Assembly (NCBI GenBank): GCA_018287875.1 | Contig: JAGVVL010000002.1 | Coordinates: 4,960,001-5,024,000, forward strand | Direction of reading: 5' to 3' | Source of the DNA: Nigrospora sphaerica | Lineage: Eukaryota; Ascomycota; Sordariomycetes; Amphisphaeriales; Apiosporaceae | DNA length: 64,000 bases | Translations under genes and position numbers: made by a program | Shown: one piece after another, positions 50,948 through 61,614 of the stretch | How the letters are laid out: each line of letters starts with the position of its first letter | Numbering within the stretch: position 1 is the first letter of the stretch | The notes under the pieces: generated by a model | What the model was told of the DNA's origin: nothing | Seen by the model: the letters and a program-made list of their open reading frames with translations, nothing else | The model's database searches: none

Positions 50948-53900
50948 GGAAGCGGGCTTTGTGGAACCCAAGGGTAGAGCTCGTCTCGGGGCGTTGCTGG
51001 GCAGATCGGCGTGAAACGGTGCTAGCGGGTAGCTTTTCATCGGCGCCCCCATCTGGCGACCGTCGCCGTAGGAAAAGGCGTATAGAATACCTTGTTGTTT
51101 GGCCCTGATGTGACTCCCAGTGCCTTATTAGTAGCCTCGGTCCGGTGGCCCCCAACGTGACCCTATTCAATCTGAAAGCCCTACTTGGGTGCGTTGAAAT
51201 ACTATATACCCTGTGCCTCCGCCCTCGTATGATCAGGGAGAGCGGGTGCGCCTTGGCCCCCCTCGGATGGGTACAATACCCCTCAATGCCGTTGTTTCCT
51301 CTGGTCACACGTATGAGCCGGGCCATGGGCAAGATGGAGGCCTGTATACTCAGTGAACGGTTGCCTGAGTGGGACAGAATCGTTCAGGACTGCTTTGGGC
51401 GGGCAAGGATCGCGACAGGCTCGGGAACTCGGCATCGATCCCCGGGTTTCGAGGCCGCCCTTTCCACCCCTCCCCAAGTCGTCCTACGTTGGCCGAGCCA
51501 GCATCACTGCTTACCTCAGGTCAATCCCTTTGCCGATTTTTGTCACGGAGGCACCAACAGCGGCGAATTCCCTGATGCTGGCGATGAATACGCAGCTCGT
51601 AGACAGTTGCCGTGCTTGTTATCTATTCCTGAGGCCAGCCAGCGATTTCGTTGAGGTTGCTGGCACACCTTTCTTCCAGTAGCGGCCGGAACCTCCCAAA
51701 GGCCCATAACGGCGCGCCGTTGCGAACTAGAAGGCGCCATGGAACCTGTTGACTTGACTGATGCCCCCGTTTCTCCGGCGCGACGGAGGCCTTAGCAGCC
51801 GACTTAGTCGAACTTGTATGTTGATCAAGGTCTCGAAGGTGTGGAAAATAGGTAGGGCGGAAGTCAAAAGGTTCCATGGCAAGGCTAGCGCCCCTGCCTG
51901 CCATAAAACGCCCGCGATGTACTTGCGCCTCACCTACAAGTACACTCGAGTGTGTGGGAGGGGTCCGCTCACATGCCAACCCAACTTTCAACCCGCAGGT
52001 ATGTCCGCAAGGAGGGGGTTGCGTAGAGAGGAGACCCAGCCATCTTGATTCCCGCAAAGACGCGAATACGTCAAGTATTGGGCACCGAGTCGAGTCGTCA
52101 TGGAGGTTTCGGACCGACAGGAAGAGAAAGGTGGTGCTGGACCGTCGTCGAGTGGTGAAGACGCACTGTTTCTTGTGCGCGCGAAGGGTGAACAGCGCAC
52201 ACAGCACCTGTGGTGGGGAGAGGGGGGCCCTGCCTTAGGAAGAGACGCCGCCCAAGGCGGTTTCGCTCTTCTGCAAAGCTATTGGCACTAAAAAGGCGCC
52301 GGCCGCCCCCATCGAAACCGCCGTTGGTGCTTGATGACGATTCCCGCCCCAGAGAGCGCGGAACGTGTGTGTTTGTAGCCGAGCGGCCGCGGCTAGTCGG
52401 TTGCGGTCCGCCACATATCCTGTACGACTGATTCAAAATCAAGCCTTCGGGTTCAGGCGGGCACCTCAGGTGTCTCGCGCCTTGACGTCACTTGTCTTGC
52501 TTTGAACGGGCCGACGATGGTTCGTGAGCACGGGGCACGTCCCGTAGGAAAAGGGCTTCCGGGAGCCAAGCGGACAGGCACCAGAGACGTGGTAGAACAC
52601 GTGTTGCCCCCTGTGCTGCTGTATAGGACCCGTTACCGTCGGCTGCTAGTAGCTTCACGAGGATGCCATTGAGCGCGGGGTACAGGCTCAAAGACGGGAT
52701 GGACGCGCGGCTGGGGCCACTGGGATACCCGGTGAAGGTTAGGACGTTGACCTGGGGTCGGATGGTCACTGCCAACTCCAAAGGCAGCATGCGTGTGCTT
52801 CTCTGACCGTCGTTACGAACCGCGACGAAGTTTGGGTCCGGTCTCTGTGAAAGGCATCTTCAGGGCCACACACTAAGTACTGAGCCCAGGTACGCACGTG
52901 GTGTCACGAGATACCAGCAGACGGGGAGGCATGTGCTGTTTCTCGCAGGTGAAGCAGCGGTCCCAGCAGCAAGTGCCTGCTGGTAGAGGGTCCACCGACT
53001 GGCTGGCTAGCCACTGGTAGCGAGCCAGTCGAACCGAGGCCTGGGGACCAAACAGTCAAGTCCCATGATGAGGATAGTCGTCAGCTTTGCTGCTCTCGTC
53101 TCTCGCTTGCAGATTTATGGAGCAAGACTCGGCAATGCGACTCGTCGATGGCGGGCGACGACGAGGTAACTGGTCGAAAAGGTGTTAGTGCGGTGCGAGG
53201 TCGATCGTCGGCGGCCACGAGTTGCGGAGAGAAACGGGCGTGTTGGAGGCTGCATAGTGCTGAGCGAAGTGTCGATGAGAAAATGATGGTCCATATGATC
53301 CATCTGCTCTCTTCTTTGGACTACTTCTCTGCGACCGCCGACGGCTTGTTACAGAGAAGAACCGGCGGTCGTAATGTGACGCATACGCAGGATATCGGTA
53401 CTAATACAGGTACCTAGGTACCTACACAGCCCACCCGAGTACCGCATGGCCGCCAACACTAACACCGCACGTCTGGTTCCGTGGGGAGGAACCATGCGTA
53501 CCGTGGTCGCGTATGTCGCCATATCATCGCTCCGGCTATTAGTCATGAAAATGCCAAGGTCGACGCGGAGCTTCGGATGATTGCGAACCTACGGCGCGGG
53601 TTCGGTAACACAACCCCTTCCAACGGGTACAGATAGATCGATCTACGAATATTGCCATGCCATCCCAGCTATCGGTTGGCCAGCCATCCCTCCAGTGCAA
53701 TTTGCCAGTCGCGCATCCTGGATTAATGACAGACCGAGTGGCCCACAGAGCTGCTTCCCTCCGCCGGGCCCGCCTCCTGTTCCGCTTCCGAAAGAAGGCA
53801 TGCACCGCGATGCACGCGGCTGCGGACGGGCCTCGGTCATGAGTGGCAATCGATAAAAGTGCGCGTGTGACGGGGCGATGGAGAATGGAGAATGGAATCG

Positions 53901-56075
53901 ACACGAGTTGCCCGATGCTGATCTGAAGAATGGCGAGAATGGATGGCAACGGGGACGGACGCATGGCTGGCAGGACCCGCGCACGCTATAGAGTTTGCCC
54001 TGATGGAACCCTCCGGGCATCAGTGCGTTCAATTGAGCTCATCCCTACAGGTCGCCCCGTCCTATTTGGGGTGCAGACGACAGAGAAAGAACGGGTGTGC
54101 TTCCAATCAGGGCAAGAACTGCGTGCTGGTCCTCTCGGTAAGAAGGATGCAGCTAGGTGCATGGAGTCATCCGGCAGTCGCCCGCGTACCTACCGTGGTA
54201 CAATCTGCTCCCCCCCCCCCGGGGAAGGCCATCGCGATTCCGGGTCCCATCGTCTATTTTTCGGCCGACACATTACTCGCCACGAAGGCGCCGAGAAGCC
54301 GAGTATCCGGCCGCACTGACATGGCGCCCTCGTACTACCCGCGGGATCGAGGGGGCCAGAACGCATTGCGGCGGCGAGCGACGCTGGGATGGGCTCCAGC
54401 GAACCCAGGACGCAAGACCCAGACCCTCCCCAATCATGGGGGGGCAAATCCATCCATGTGGGCAGGGCTTTCTGGCGTGCTGGGACGGGTACCTGGCTGA
54501 AAGCAGGGGTCTGACGGGCTGCCCCGGAATTGGCCAGTCAGCGCGCAGGAAACGAGCCGGGGCCGAAGGGGAGGGAAGCCGGGGTAGTATCGTGAAACGA
54601 GGGCAAGGGCATGTTTGAGAGAGGACGGACGGTCCGTCAAATGGGCAACCGGCAACGCCACGGCATCAGGTCTGTAACTTCCTTCCCCCTTTATCAAGGG
54701 ACGCCAGGCCGCGTATGCGTCTGGCTTGTTTGTTTTCTCCGTAGCCAGTGTATGACCAAGGGTCAACTCAATTGGGTCGCCGCAGTCCCGTCAAAGCCAC
54801 GACCGTCCGACCTGGTTTCCGTGCGGGTACTGACGCGCCGGCGGGCTGGCGCGGACTGGGTTTTTTTCCCCTCCTCTTTTCTTTTTTTTTTTGCCCTTGA
54901 GCCCCATAGCCACTAAAGAGGTACCTACCCACCTATCTATCCAATTGATCGCCTTGTTGTACACGACATCTTCCATACAACGTATTCTAGGCACTTAGCT
55001 AAGTACTTCAGTACCCGAGTAGGTAACCTAAACCTGCTGGTGCTGAGTGGCCAATTACCTCCTCCCGCCTCTGCGGCGCACCCGCCCGTTCGTCTGGCCG
55101 TAAGATGTTGGCGGCGGCGGCGGCGGCGGCAACGGCATGACCGTACGATTTATTGGCAGTTTGCCTGGCGATACGGGGTCCAGATCCGGCCGGCGTAAGT
55201 GGCCCGCTTTAACTCGACTGTATTCCAGAAGCTGGACAGGGGGGGGGAAGGAACAATCAATATGGGATGTCCGTGTTCATGTGCTGGAACGTCAGCATTC
55301 AATTTGCTGGAACACCCGCGTTCATGTGCTTGTTGCCATCCCATCCCGTCCCCGTCCCATAGGTAAAGTAGTGCTGCCATGTACTTCCGTGCATGGCCGT
55401 CGGTACTTCACCCTCCAGGGGCTCCCGTTGGCTCGTCGGTTGCATGACTAGCTACCAAACCTCCAGGGCCAAGGCGGAGCTTCGTCTAGAGTGGCCGATA
55501 GACGCGTTGTGTGGACTCGCAGCTCGTAACAATATTCCAGAGTAGACACAGCCCGGACGCCAAACCACATACTACTACTTCAACAGTACGAGGACCCGCT
55601 AGATCTGCTAGACTTGAGCTAGATCGCCTGCTGGTCCTGGTCCAGATGAAGGAGGTACGTACACAGTAGGCCTGCTGGATGTTGCTAGCTAAGAGGTAGC
55701 AGGCCGCCCTGTCGGTCAATCCTCCATCAAACATCACCACCTTTGTTTTTTTTCTCCCACCTCGTCCCACCACTGCCTCGCCTCGGCCCTCTTCGCTCGC
55801 TTTAGTGTCCCGGTTAGGCTTCGTCCCTCGATTCGAATCCGCTCTCCTTCTCCGGCCCCCGGCCCTTATTTTACCGCCTCTTTCTTACCTCACCGGCCTC
55901 TTTTTCCTCTTTCGACAGCATCTGCAGCTGGAAGCGCAGGGGACCAGCCCACCTTATCTTGGATCATTGGGCTCCAGGGCCATCTCGACCCCATAGATCG
56001 CCCGTTGCTAAACGGCAGCGATCGTCCCTTTGCACTCCGCAGAACACCTTTACATAAGAACCGCCTGCGATCCCG
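50948..56075. other. 5.1-kb gene-free region
   Basis: No gene is supported. The many open frames of 60-190 codons lack recognisable domains, third-position bias and coherent splice models. Visible simple features: a TAGGTACCTA repeat at 53407-53422, a C-run near 54212-54222, a T-run near 54889-54898, a (GGC)7 at 55110-55130 and CT-rich DNA at 55790-55920 ahead of the channel gene, probably its leader. Noncoding transcripts or decayed elements cannot be excluded. Confidence 0.5.
55110..55130 (+). repeat. (GGC)7 microsatellite
   Basis: Seven GGC units lie in the gene-free region upstream of the mechanosensitive channel gene. Confidence 0.85.
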
Positions 56076-58831
56076 ATGCCAGTGCCGTCGCCTCGAAGTC
56101 CCAACTTACGAGGCTTCGTACCGCTGGGCGCGTCCTACGACCAACTCAACATGAACGACGATCAAGGCATTCCCCTGGCGCCGGTGCGGAGCATGGCCAG
56201 CTCTACCGGCGCCCGCAAAGCGGCCCAGGGCCGGGCCGCCTCCCCCGACTCCCCCGCGATCCCGGCAGAGCGCGTCACCACCAATGCCGAGAAGCACACC
56301 TTCTTTCACCATGGCCGCCGCAAGGCCAAGCAACCCGACGGGCCTTCGCGCTCCGACACCTTGGGGTCCAACGAAATCTCCCTCAACGCTATGGGCAGGC
56401 TCTACAACAAGATCATCGGCGCTTCCGTCGTGACCCGCTACCTGGTCTATGTCGTACCCGTGGGCATCATCCTGGCCGTGCCGCTCATCGTCATCGGCGT
56501 GACGGACAACCTCAACACCCCCGTCGGCAAGGCTCCGGACGTCACCTCGGGCTCGGGCGCCAACAAGAAGATTGAGAAAGTGGGCAGACCCGGCCCCCCC
56601 ATGTGGATGCTGTTCCTCTGGATTGAGTTGACCTGGTTGATCCTGTGGTTCTCCAAGATGGTCGTCCACTTTCTCCCCACCGTCTTCATGTTCCTCTGCG
56701 GCGTCGTCAGTGCTGGTACCCGCAAGTACGCTATGGTCATCCGCTCCCTAGAGATACCCCTCTCGCTCTTCTTCTGGCTCTTGGCGTCGTGGCTTATTTT
56801 CAAGAACCTCATCAACGGCCAGTACGACGCCGTGGGCTGGGTTTCGACCCTCAAGACCATTCTCGGCGCCACCTTCGTCTCCTCGGCCGTCTACCTGGGC
56901 GAGAAGACGATTGTGCAGCTGATCAGCATCACTTACCACCAGAGATCTTTCGCCAACCGGATTAAGGACTCTAAGCGAGAGGTTTACTTGCTGGGGCTCA
57001 TGTACGAGGCATCCCGCACGCTCTTCCCCATGTACTGCCAGGAGTTTGCCGAGGAGGACTACATTATCAACGATAGCATCGAGATGATGCTGGGCGGCAA
57101 GAAGCGCCGCAAGGGGGGACGCGGCACGGCCACGCCTATGCGCCTCATCGGTAACGTGGGCCGCATTGGCGACAAGGTCACGTCCGTCTTCGGCAACCTG
57201 GCGTCCGAGATTACGGGCCGCCAGGTTTTCAACCCCAATTCCGCCCACTCCATCGTTGTCGAGGCCTTGGAGAAGGTTCGCACCTCGGAGGCCTTGGCCA
57301 AGCGAATCTGGATGTCCTTCGTTGTGGAGGGCAAGGACGCCCTCTACCCCGAGGACATTGTAGAGGTGCTGGGCAACGGCAATGAGGAAGAGGCCGACGA
57401 GTGCTTCTCCGCCGTCGACGCTGACGGAAATGGCGACATCAGCTTGGACGAGATGATCCGTAAAGTCGTCGAGATCAGCAAGGAGAGAAAAGCGATTGCG
57501 AACAGCATGAAAGACATCAGCCAGGCCCTGGGCGTGTTCGATAACATCCTGTTGTTTGTCGTCCTATTGCTCGTCATCTTCATCTTCCGTAAGTTGTCTT
57601 GGTATCCGGCCCCCGTACCCCGACCGTTCCTAACACGCCTGCAGTGGCCTTCTTCCAGAGTTCCTTCATTACGACTCTCGCCACGGCGGGAACGGCCCTC
57701 CTTTCCCTCTCCTTCGTCTTCGCCGTCACTACGCAGGAGTTCCTCGGTTCCTGCATCTTCCTGTTCGTCAAGCACCCCTACGATGTGGGCGACAGAGTCG
57801 ACATCACTGGCCCGGAAAAGGAGACGCTCATGGTCGAGAGAATCTCCCTTTTGTACACCATCTTCCTCCGGATCGACAAGATGCAAACCGTGCAGGTCCC
57901 CAACATCGTCCTCAACAATCTCTGGATCGAGAACGTCACGCGTAGCAAGGCGATGAAGGAGGTCATCGACCTCAACATCTCCTTCGACACCACGTTTGAG
58001 GATATTGAGCTTCTTCGCTCCGAAATGGAGAATTTCGTTCGGCACCCCGACAATGCCCGAGACTTTGATCCCAACTTCTCCATCGGCGTGGGCGGCGTGG
58101 GCGATTTGGACAAGCTGAACCTTAAGATCGCCATCAAGCATAAGTCCAACTGGCACAACGAGGCCGTACGCGCCACGCGGCGCTCCAAGTTCATCTGCGC
58201 GCTGGCGTTGGCACTGAAACGCATTCCCATCTATGGTCCGGGCGGTGGTACCGATGCCCTGGGCGCGCCGGAGAACCCGAGTTATTCCGTCGCGGTGAGC
58301 GACGTGGAAGCCGCCGCCGCGCGTGCCCGGGCCATCAAAGAGAGGGAGGCTACTCGTATGGTCCCTCCTAAGCCCGAGCGGACGTTTTCGAATGCCAGCA
58401 GAGGGAATGGGGGTATTGCCGACTCATCCGAGATGCAGGCCGCTCACAACATCACTAGTGTGAACCAAGCTGCTGCTGCCGTCGAGGATTGGACCAACGT
58501 CCGCGATGACAACACCCTCAACGCGCAGGAGGAGGCGCAGGAAAGGTCCCGGGCCCACGAAATAGAGAATCTCCGCACCGACCTTCGTAAACAGGAGAGT
58601 CAGCGTAGCGGCAGACGCCAGGCTGGCGCCACGCTGGCCCACACGCTATCGCACCGCGCGTCGCACCGGCCCAACGGAGAGGACATCCGGGAGTTCGACG
58701 AGGAGGCGCAGATCGGCAGCGTCAGCCCCTATCTGGGAGCCCAGCCCTACACGGCTTCCACTTCCAGCGTGATTCGGGGGGCCAGCGTGTCGCACTCGGG
58801 AAGCCACAACCCCTACCAGCAGCACCGGTAG
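56076..58831 (+). CDS. EF-hand-containing MscS-like mechanosensitive ion channel
   Basis: Two exons (56076-57588, 57645-58831) give 899 residues. It resembles the Schizosaccharomyces Msy1/Msy2 ER channels that release or limit calcium after hypo-osmotic shock. A cytosolic Ser/Pro-rich N-terminus precedes four or more hydrophobic helices (residues about 122-142, 176-213, 226-246, 258-282). A canonical EF-hand loop follows at 448-459 (DADGNGDISLDE). The MscS pore helix and beta domain come next: SSFITTLATAGTALLSLSFV, FLFVKHPYDVGDRVDITGPE and VQVPNIVLNNLWIENVTRSK. The C-terminal 200 residues are a charged, Arg/Glu/Ala-rich disordered tail. The intron falls inside the TM helix before the pore (GTAAGT to CTGCAG). 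Organelle localisation is inferred from the family. Confidence 0.93.
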
Positions 58832-59385
58832 GGCACGTCTATTACGACCCGGAGCGGCGTATAGGCGAAAATAAAGGAAAAAACGGTTAGACAAACACTG
58901 GTTGGTAGGCATTACGCGGCCGCCCCCTGTTAATGCGAGACATTGCCCTGTCTCGGTTTCTTTTCTTCCCTCTTCGACCGCGGGCCGGCGCACGACCCGT
59001 ATGATAACACAGCCAAACCGGAATACCGGCTCAGGAGCGACGGCTTTAACACTGGGGCGTTAGAGAGCATACCCTGCCTGTATTATATTAGTCGATTTCT
59101 CTGCGGAAACGGCAGCTTCACAATCGTTCCGTCGCGTCCTGTCAAAGTGTATAGACCTTAGATCATCCCTTATTGTGCCACCTGACGAAGCTGTTCCTTC
59201 TAATTGAAATGTTAGTTCCCATACGGACCCCGAAGGAGCATCCCATAAGCTCATGAATACGGAAACAAACAATGGGTTACAGTGCGAAAGCCGGGTTGTT
59301 CTTACTGAATGGCGCCTGGTAACATAGTCGTCTCGGTGTTCCCCGCAGGGGGGGACGTATGACTCGAACCGAGACGTTTGGCGGT
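58832..59385. other. Convergent intergenic region
   Basis: The 3' flanks of the channel gene and the sugar transporter gene lie here. An AATAAA signal occurs at 58870-58875 just after the channel stop, consistent with polyadenylation. No gene was recognised. Confidence 0.55.
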
Positions 59386-61614
59386 CTACAGGGTGGGTTC
59401 GACGCCCGTGGCGAGGACCGATTTTTCACCGCCGCCGTCGTCGCGCTTATGGTCGTCAACATACCCGGCAGCGGCGTCGGGGTCGAACGCGCCGTCGGCG
59501 CGCTCAAAGCGGTACAGGGGCGTAAGGCGCGCGTCGGCGCGGAACAGGAGCCAGCGGCGGGCGAACCACGGCAGCCACTGCGTCATGTTGTAGCGGATGA
59601 AGGTGCGCGTCGGCACGGCGAAGACGTAGTCGAGCTCCTCGAGCGTCCGCTGCTTCGTCTCGGGCACCCAGAGGAAGATCATGAAGAAGGCGACCACGTT
59701 GAAGCCCGCGTACAGGCAGAAGGCGCCCTGAAGGCAAACATGGTCAGTGGGAGGGGGCTTGAGAAAAGCGAGAGGACCGGGGAAAGAGAAGGGTAAGGGG
59801 ATAATGCTGTGAAATGGGGGTGGGGAAACTCACCAACACGCCCAAGGACGCCAGGATCTTGGGGAAGGTGATGGACAGCACGGCGGCCCAGAAGAGGCAG
59901 GTGGCGACGGCCCAGGCCATGCCGACCTCGCGGTGCGACAGGGGAAAGACCTCGGCGCTGTAGGTGAAGGGCACGGGTCCCTCGCCGGGCGAGTAAAAGG
60001 CGGCGAAGATGTAGATGAAGAGGGCGACGAGGCCGAGGTGGGCACCGCCGCGGCCGGGGATGAGGGTGCAGAGGCCGGCGGCGAGGAGGGACCAGGCCAT
60101 GTTAGGGAAGGTAAAGAGCAGCAGCGAGCGGCGGCCGAAGGTGTCGATAGTCCAGATGGCGGGCCATGCGAAGAGGAAGTTGACGAGGCCGAAGCCGAAG
60201 GAGGCGAGCAGGGCGGTGAAGTCGTCGGTGCCGGCCTCCTTGAAGACGGTGCTCGAGTAGAAGGCGATGATGTTGATGCCGCACATCTGCTGTGCGATCA
60301 TGACGACGAACGAGGCCAGTGTCGCGCGCCGCAGCCGCGGCACCGTGAAGAGCTCGCCGAAGCGCGCGGCGTAGGAGGTGCCGCCGATGGCCGCGGTCTC
60401 GACGCGCAGCTGCGCATCGATGGCGATGAGGTCGCGGGCGGCCTGGATGGGATCGTTGCGCAGGCGGACCAGGGACACCCAGGCAGAGCGGTAGCGCCGC
60501 TTCTTCATGAACCAGCGCGGTGACTCGGGGCAGAAGGGAATTAGAAGGCAGAGCGGTAGCGCCGGCAGGAAGGCCGAACCGATCTGCAGCCGCCAGGCGA
60601 TGACACCGACCTTACCGACGACCAGATTGGCGCACACGCCCAGGAAGATGCCAAAGGCCGTCCACATCTGCCAGCACATGACCAGTGCACCGCGGATTGA
60701 CGCCGGGCTGTTCTCGGCCGCGTAGATGGGCACTGTCGCCGCCTTGAAGCCCATGCCGATGCCCAGCAGGATGCGCGTGACGAACAGCTGCTCCCAATTT
60801 TGCGTCACGGCGCCCCCGATGGGCGTTAGCAGGCAGATGACGGCGGATAGGAAGATGGTCCCTGGGTCCCCCGGTCAGTGGCCCGACCCCTTTGCCGCCG
60901 CGTCTGGGCCGACAAGCGGAGAGGGGGGGGCTTACATTTGCGTCCGAGGTAGTTGTTCAGCGGGTCGGACAGCCAGCAGCCGATCAAGGCCGAACCGATG
61001 TAAGGGGCCGAGTTGATCAGACCGACGAGGAGGGTGTCGTGGTCCGACTTGCCACCGATGCCGAACTGCTCGGGGAAGCTCAGGTTGGCGCCGTTACTGC
61101 CCTCCTGGTCCCAGCCCTGGACGGCGGCACCGATGGAACAAGTGATGATGGTAAGATATAGAAGCTTCGGCACACGCCACTTGTGCAGCACTTCCTGCTG
61201 CAGGGCCGACTTTTGTACGTCATTGAGCGCATACTCGCCGTGGATGCTCTCGAAGTTGGCCGGATCCTGGGCCACAAGCGCTCCTTGGTGCAAGAGATGG
61301 AGGTGCTCCGTCAGGCCCTGCTCCTCGGCCAGTCTGGTGACATCGCTCAGGAGTAGGTGCCGTGAGATGCCGGCCAACGGGTTCGTAATGCTGCCAGGCC
61401 CAGGTTAGGTGCCGGCGGGAGACAATCGTCTACATCAAAGGCAGGTAACTCACCGGGCATTGATGTTTTTATTAATATCGGGAACGGCGCCGGCGCCACG
61501 ACGGCCCTTTTCAGTTAACAGCGTTTCGTCGTATTGCGTTTGCGATGAGCTATGCAGAGATGTCAGCCCTTCGCCGCCGGACGGCGAGGAAACCTTCGGC
61601 GCTTACACTGGCAT
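59386..61614 (-). CDS. MFS sugar transporter (sugar/polyol proton symporter family)
   Basis: Five exons (61607-61614, 61454-61549, 60936-61390, 59834-60861, 59386-59727) give about 642 residues and 12 predicted membrane helices. Family marks: [20 protein letters not shown] in helix 1, [11 protein letters not shown] after helix 2, [32 protein letters not shown] before the central loop, [14 protein letters not shown] in helix 7, [32 protein letters not shown] and [16 protein letters not shown] after helix 12. It probably imports a hexose, polyol or quinate-like compound by proton symport. The N-terminal cytosolic [14 protein letters not shown] is typical of fungal relatives. The frame lacks an ATG unless an 8-nt first exon (ATGCCAGT, GTAAGC donor; CTGAC branch, ATAG acceptor) is used; that start is likely but inferred. 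Confidence 0.9.
61607..61614 (-). other. Proposed 8-nt first coding exon of the sugar transporter
   Basis: ATGCCAGT is followed by a GTAAGC donor. A GCTGACATCTCTGCATAG branch-acceptor region ends at 61550, and the join reads [17 protein letters not shown]. No other ATG is in frame before the conserved N-terminus. Confidence 0.6.

Noticed and set aside
53539..54766. Several frames of 90-185 codons on both strands
   Set aside because: They overlap one another, lack third-position bias and have no coherent splice sites or motifs; probably chance frames in GC-rich DNA.
59341..59370. GGTTCGAGTC-like T-arm sequence on the minus strand
   Set aside because: The flanking bases do not pair into a T-stem, and no D-arm or acceptor stem could be found, so no tRNA was called.
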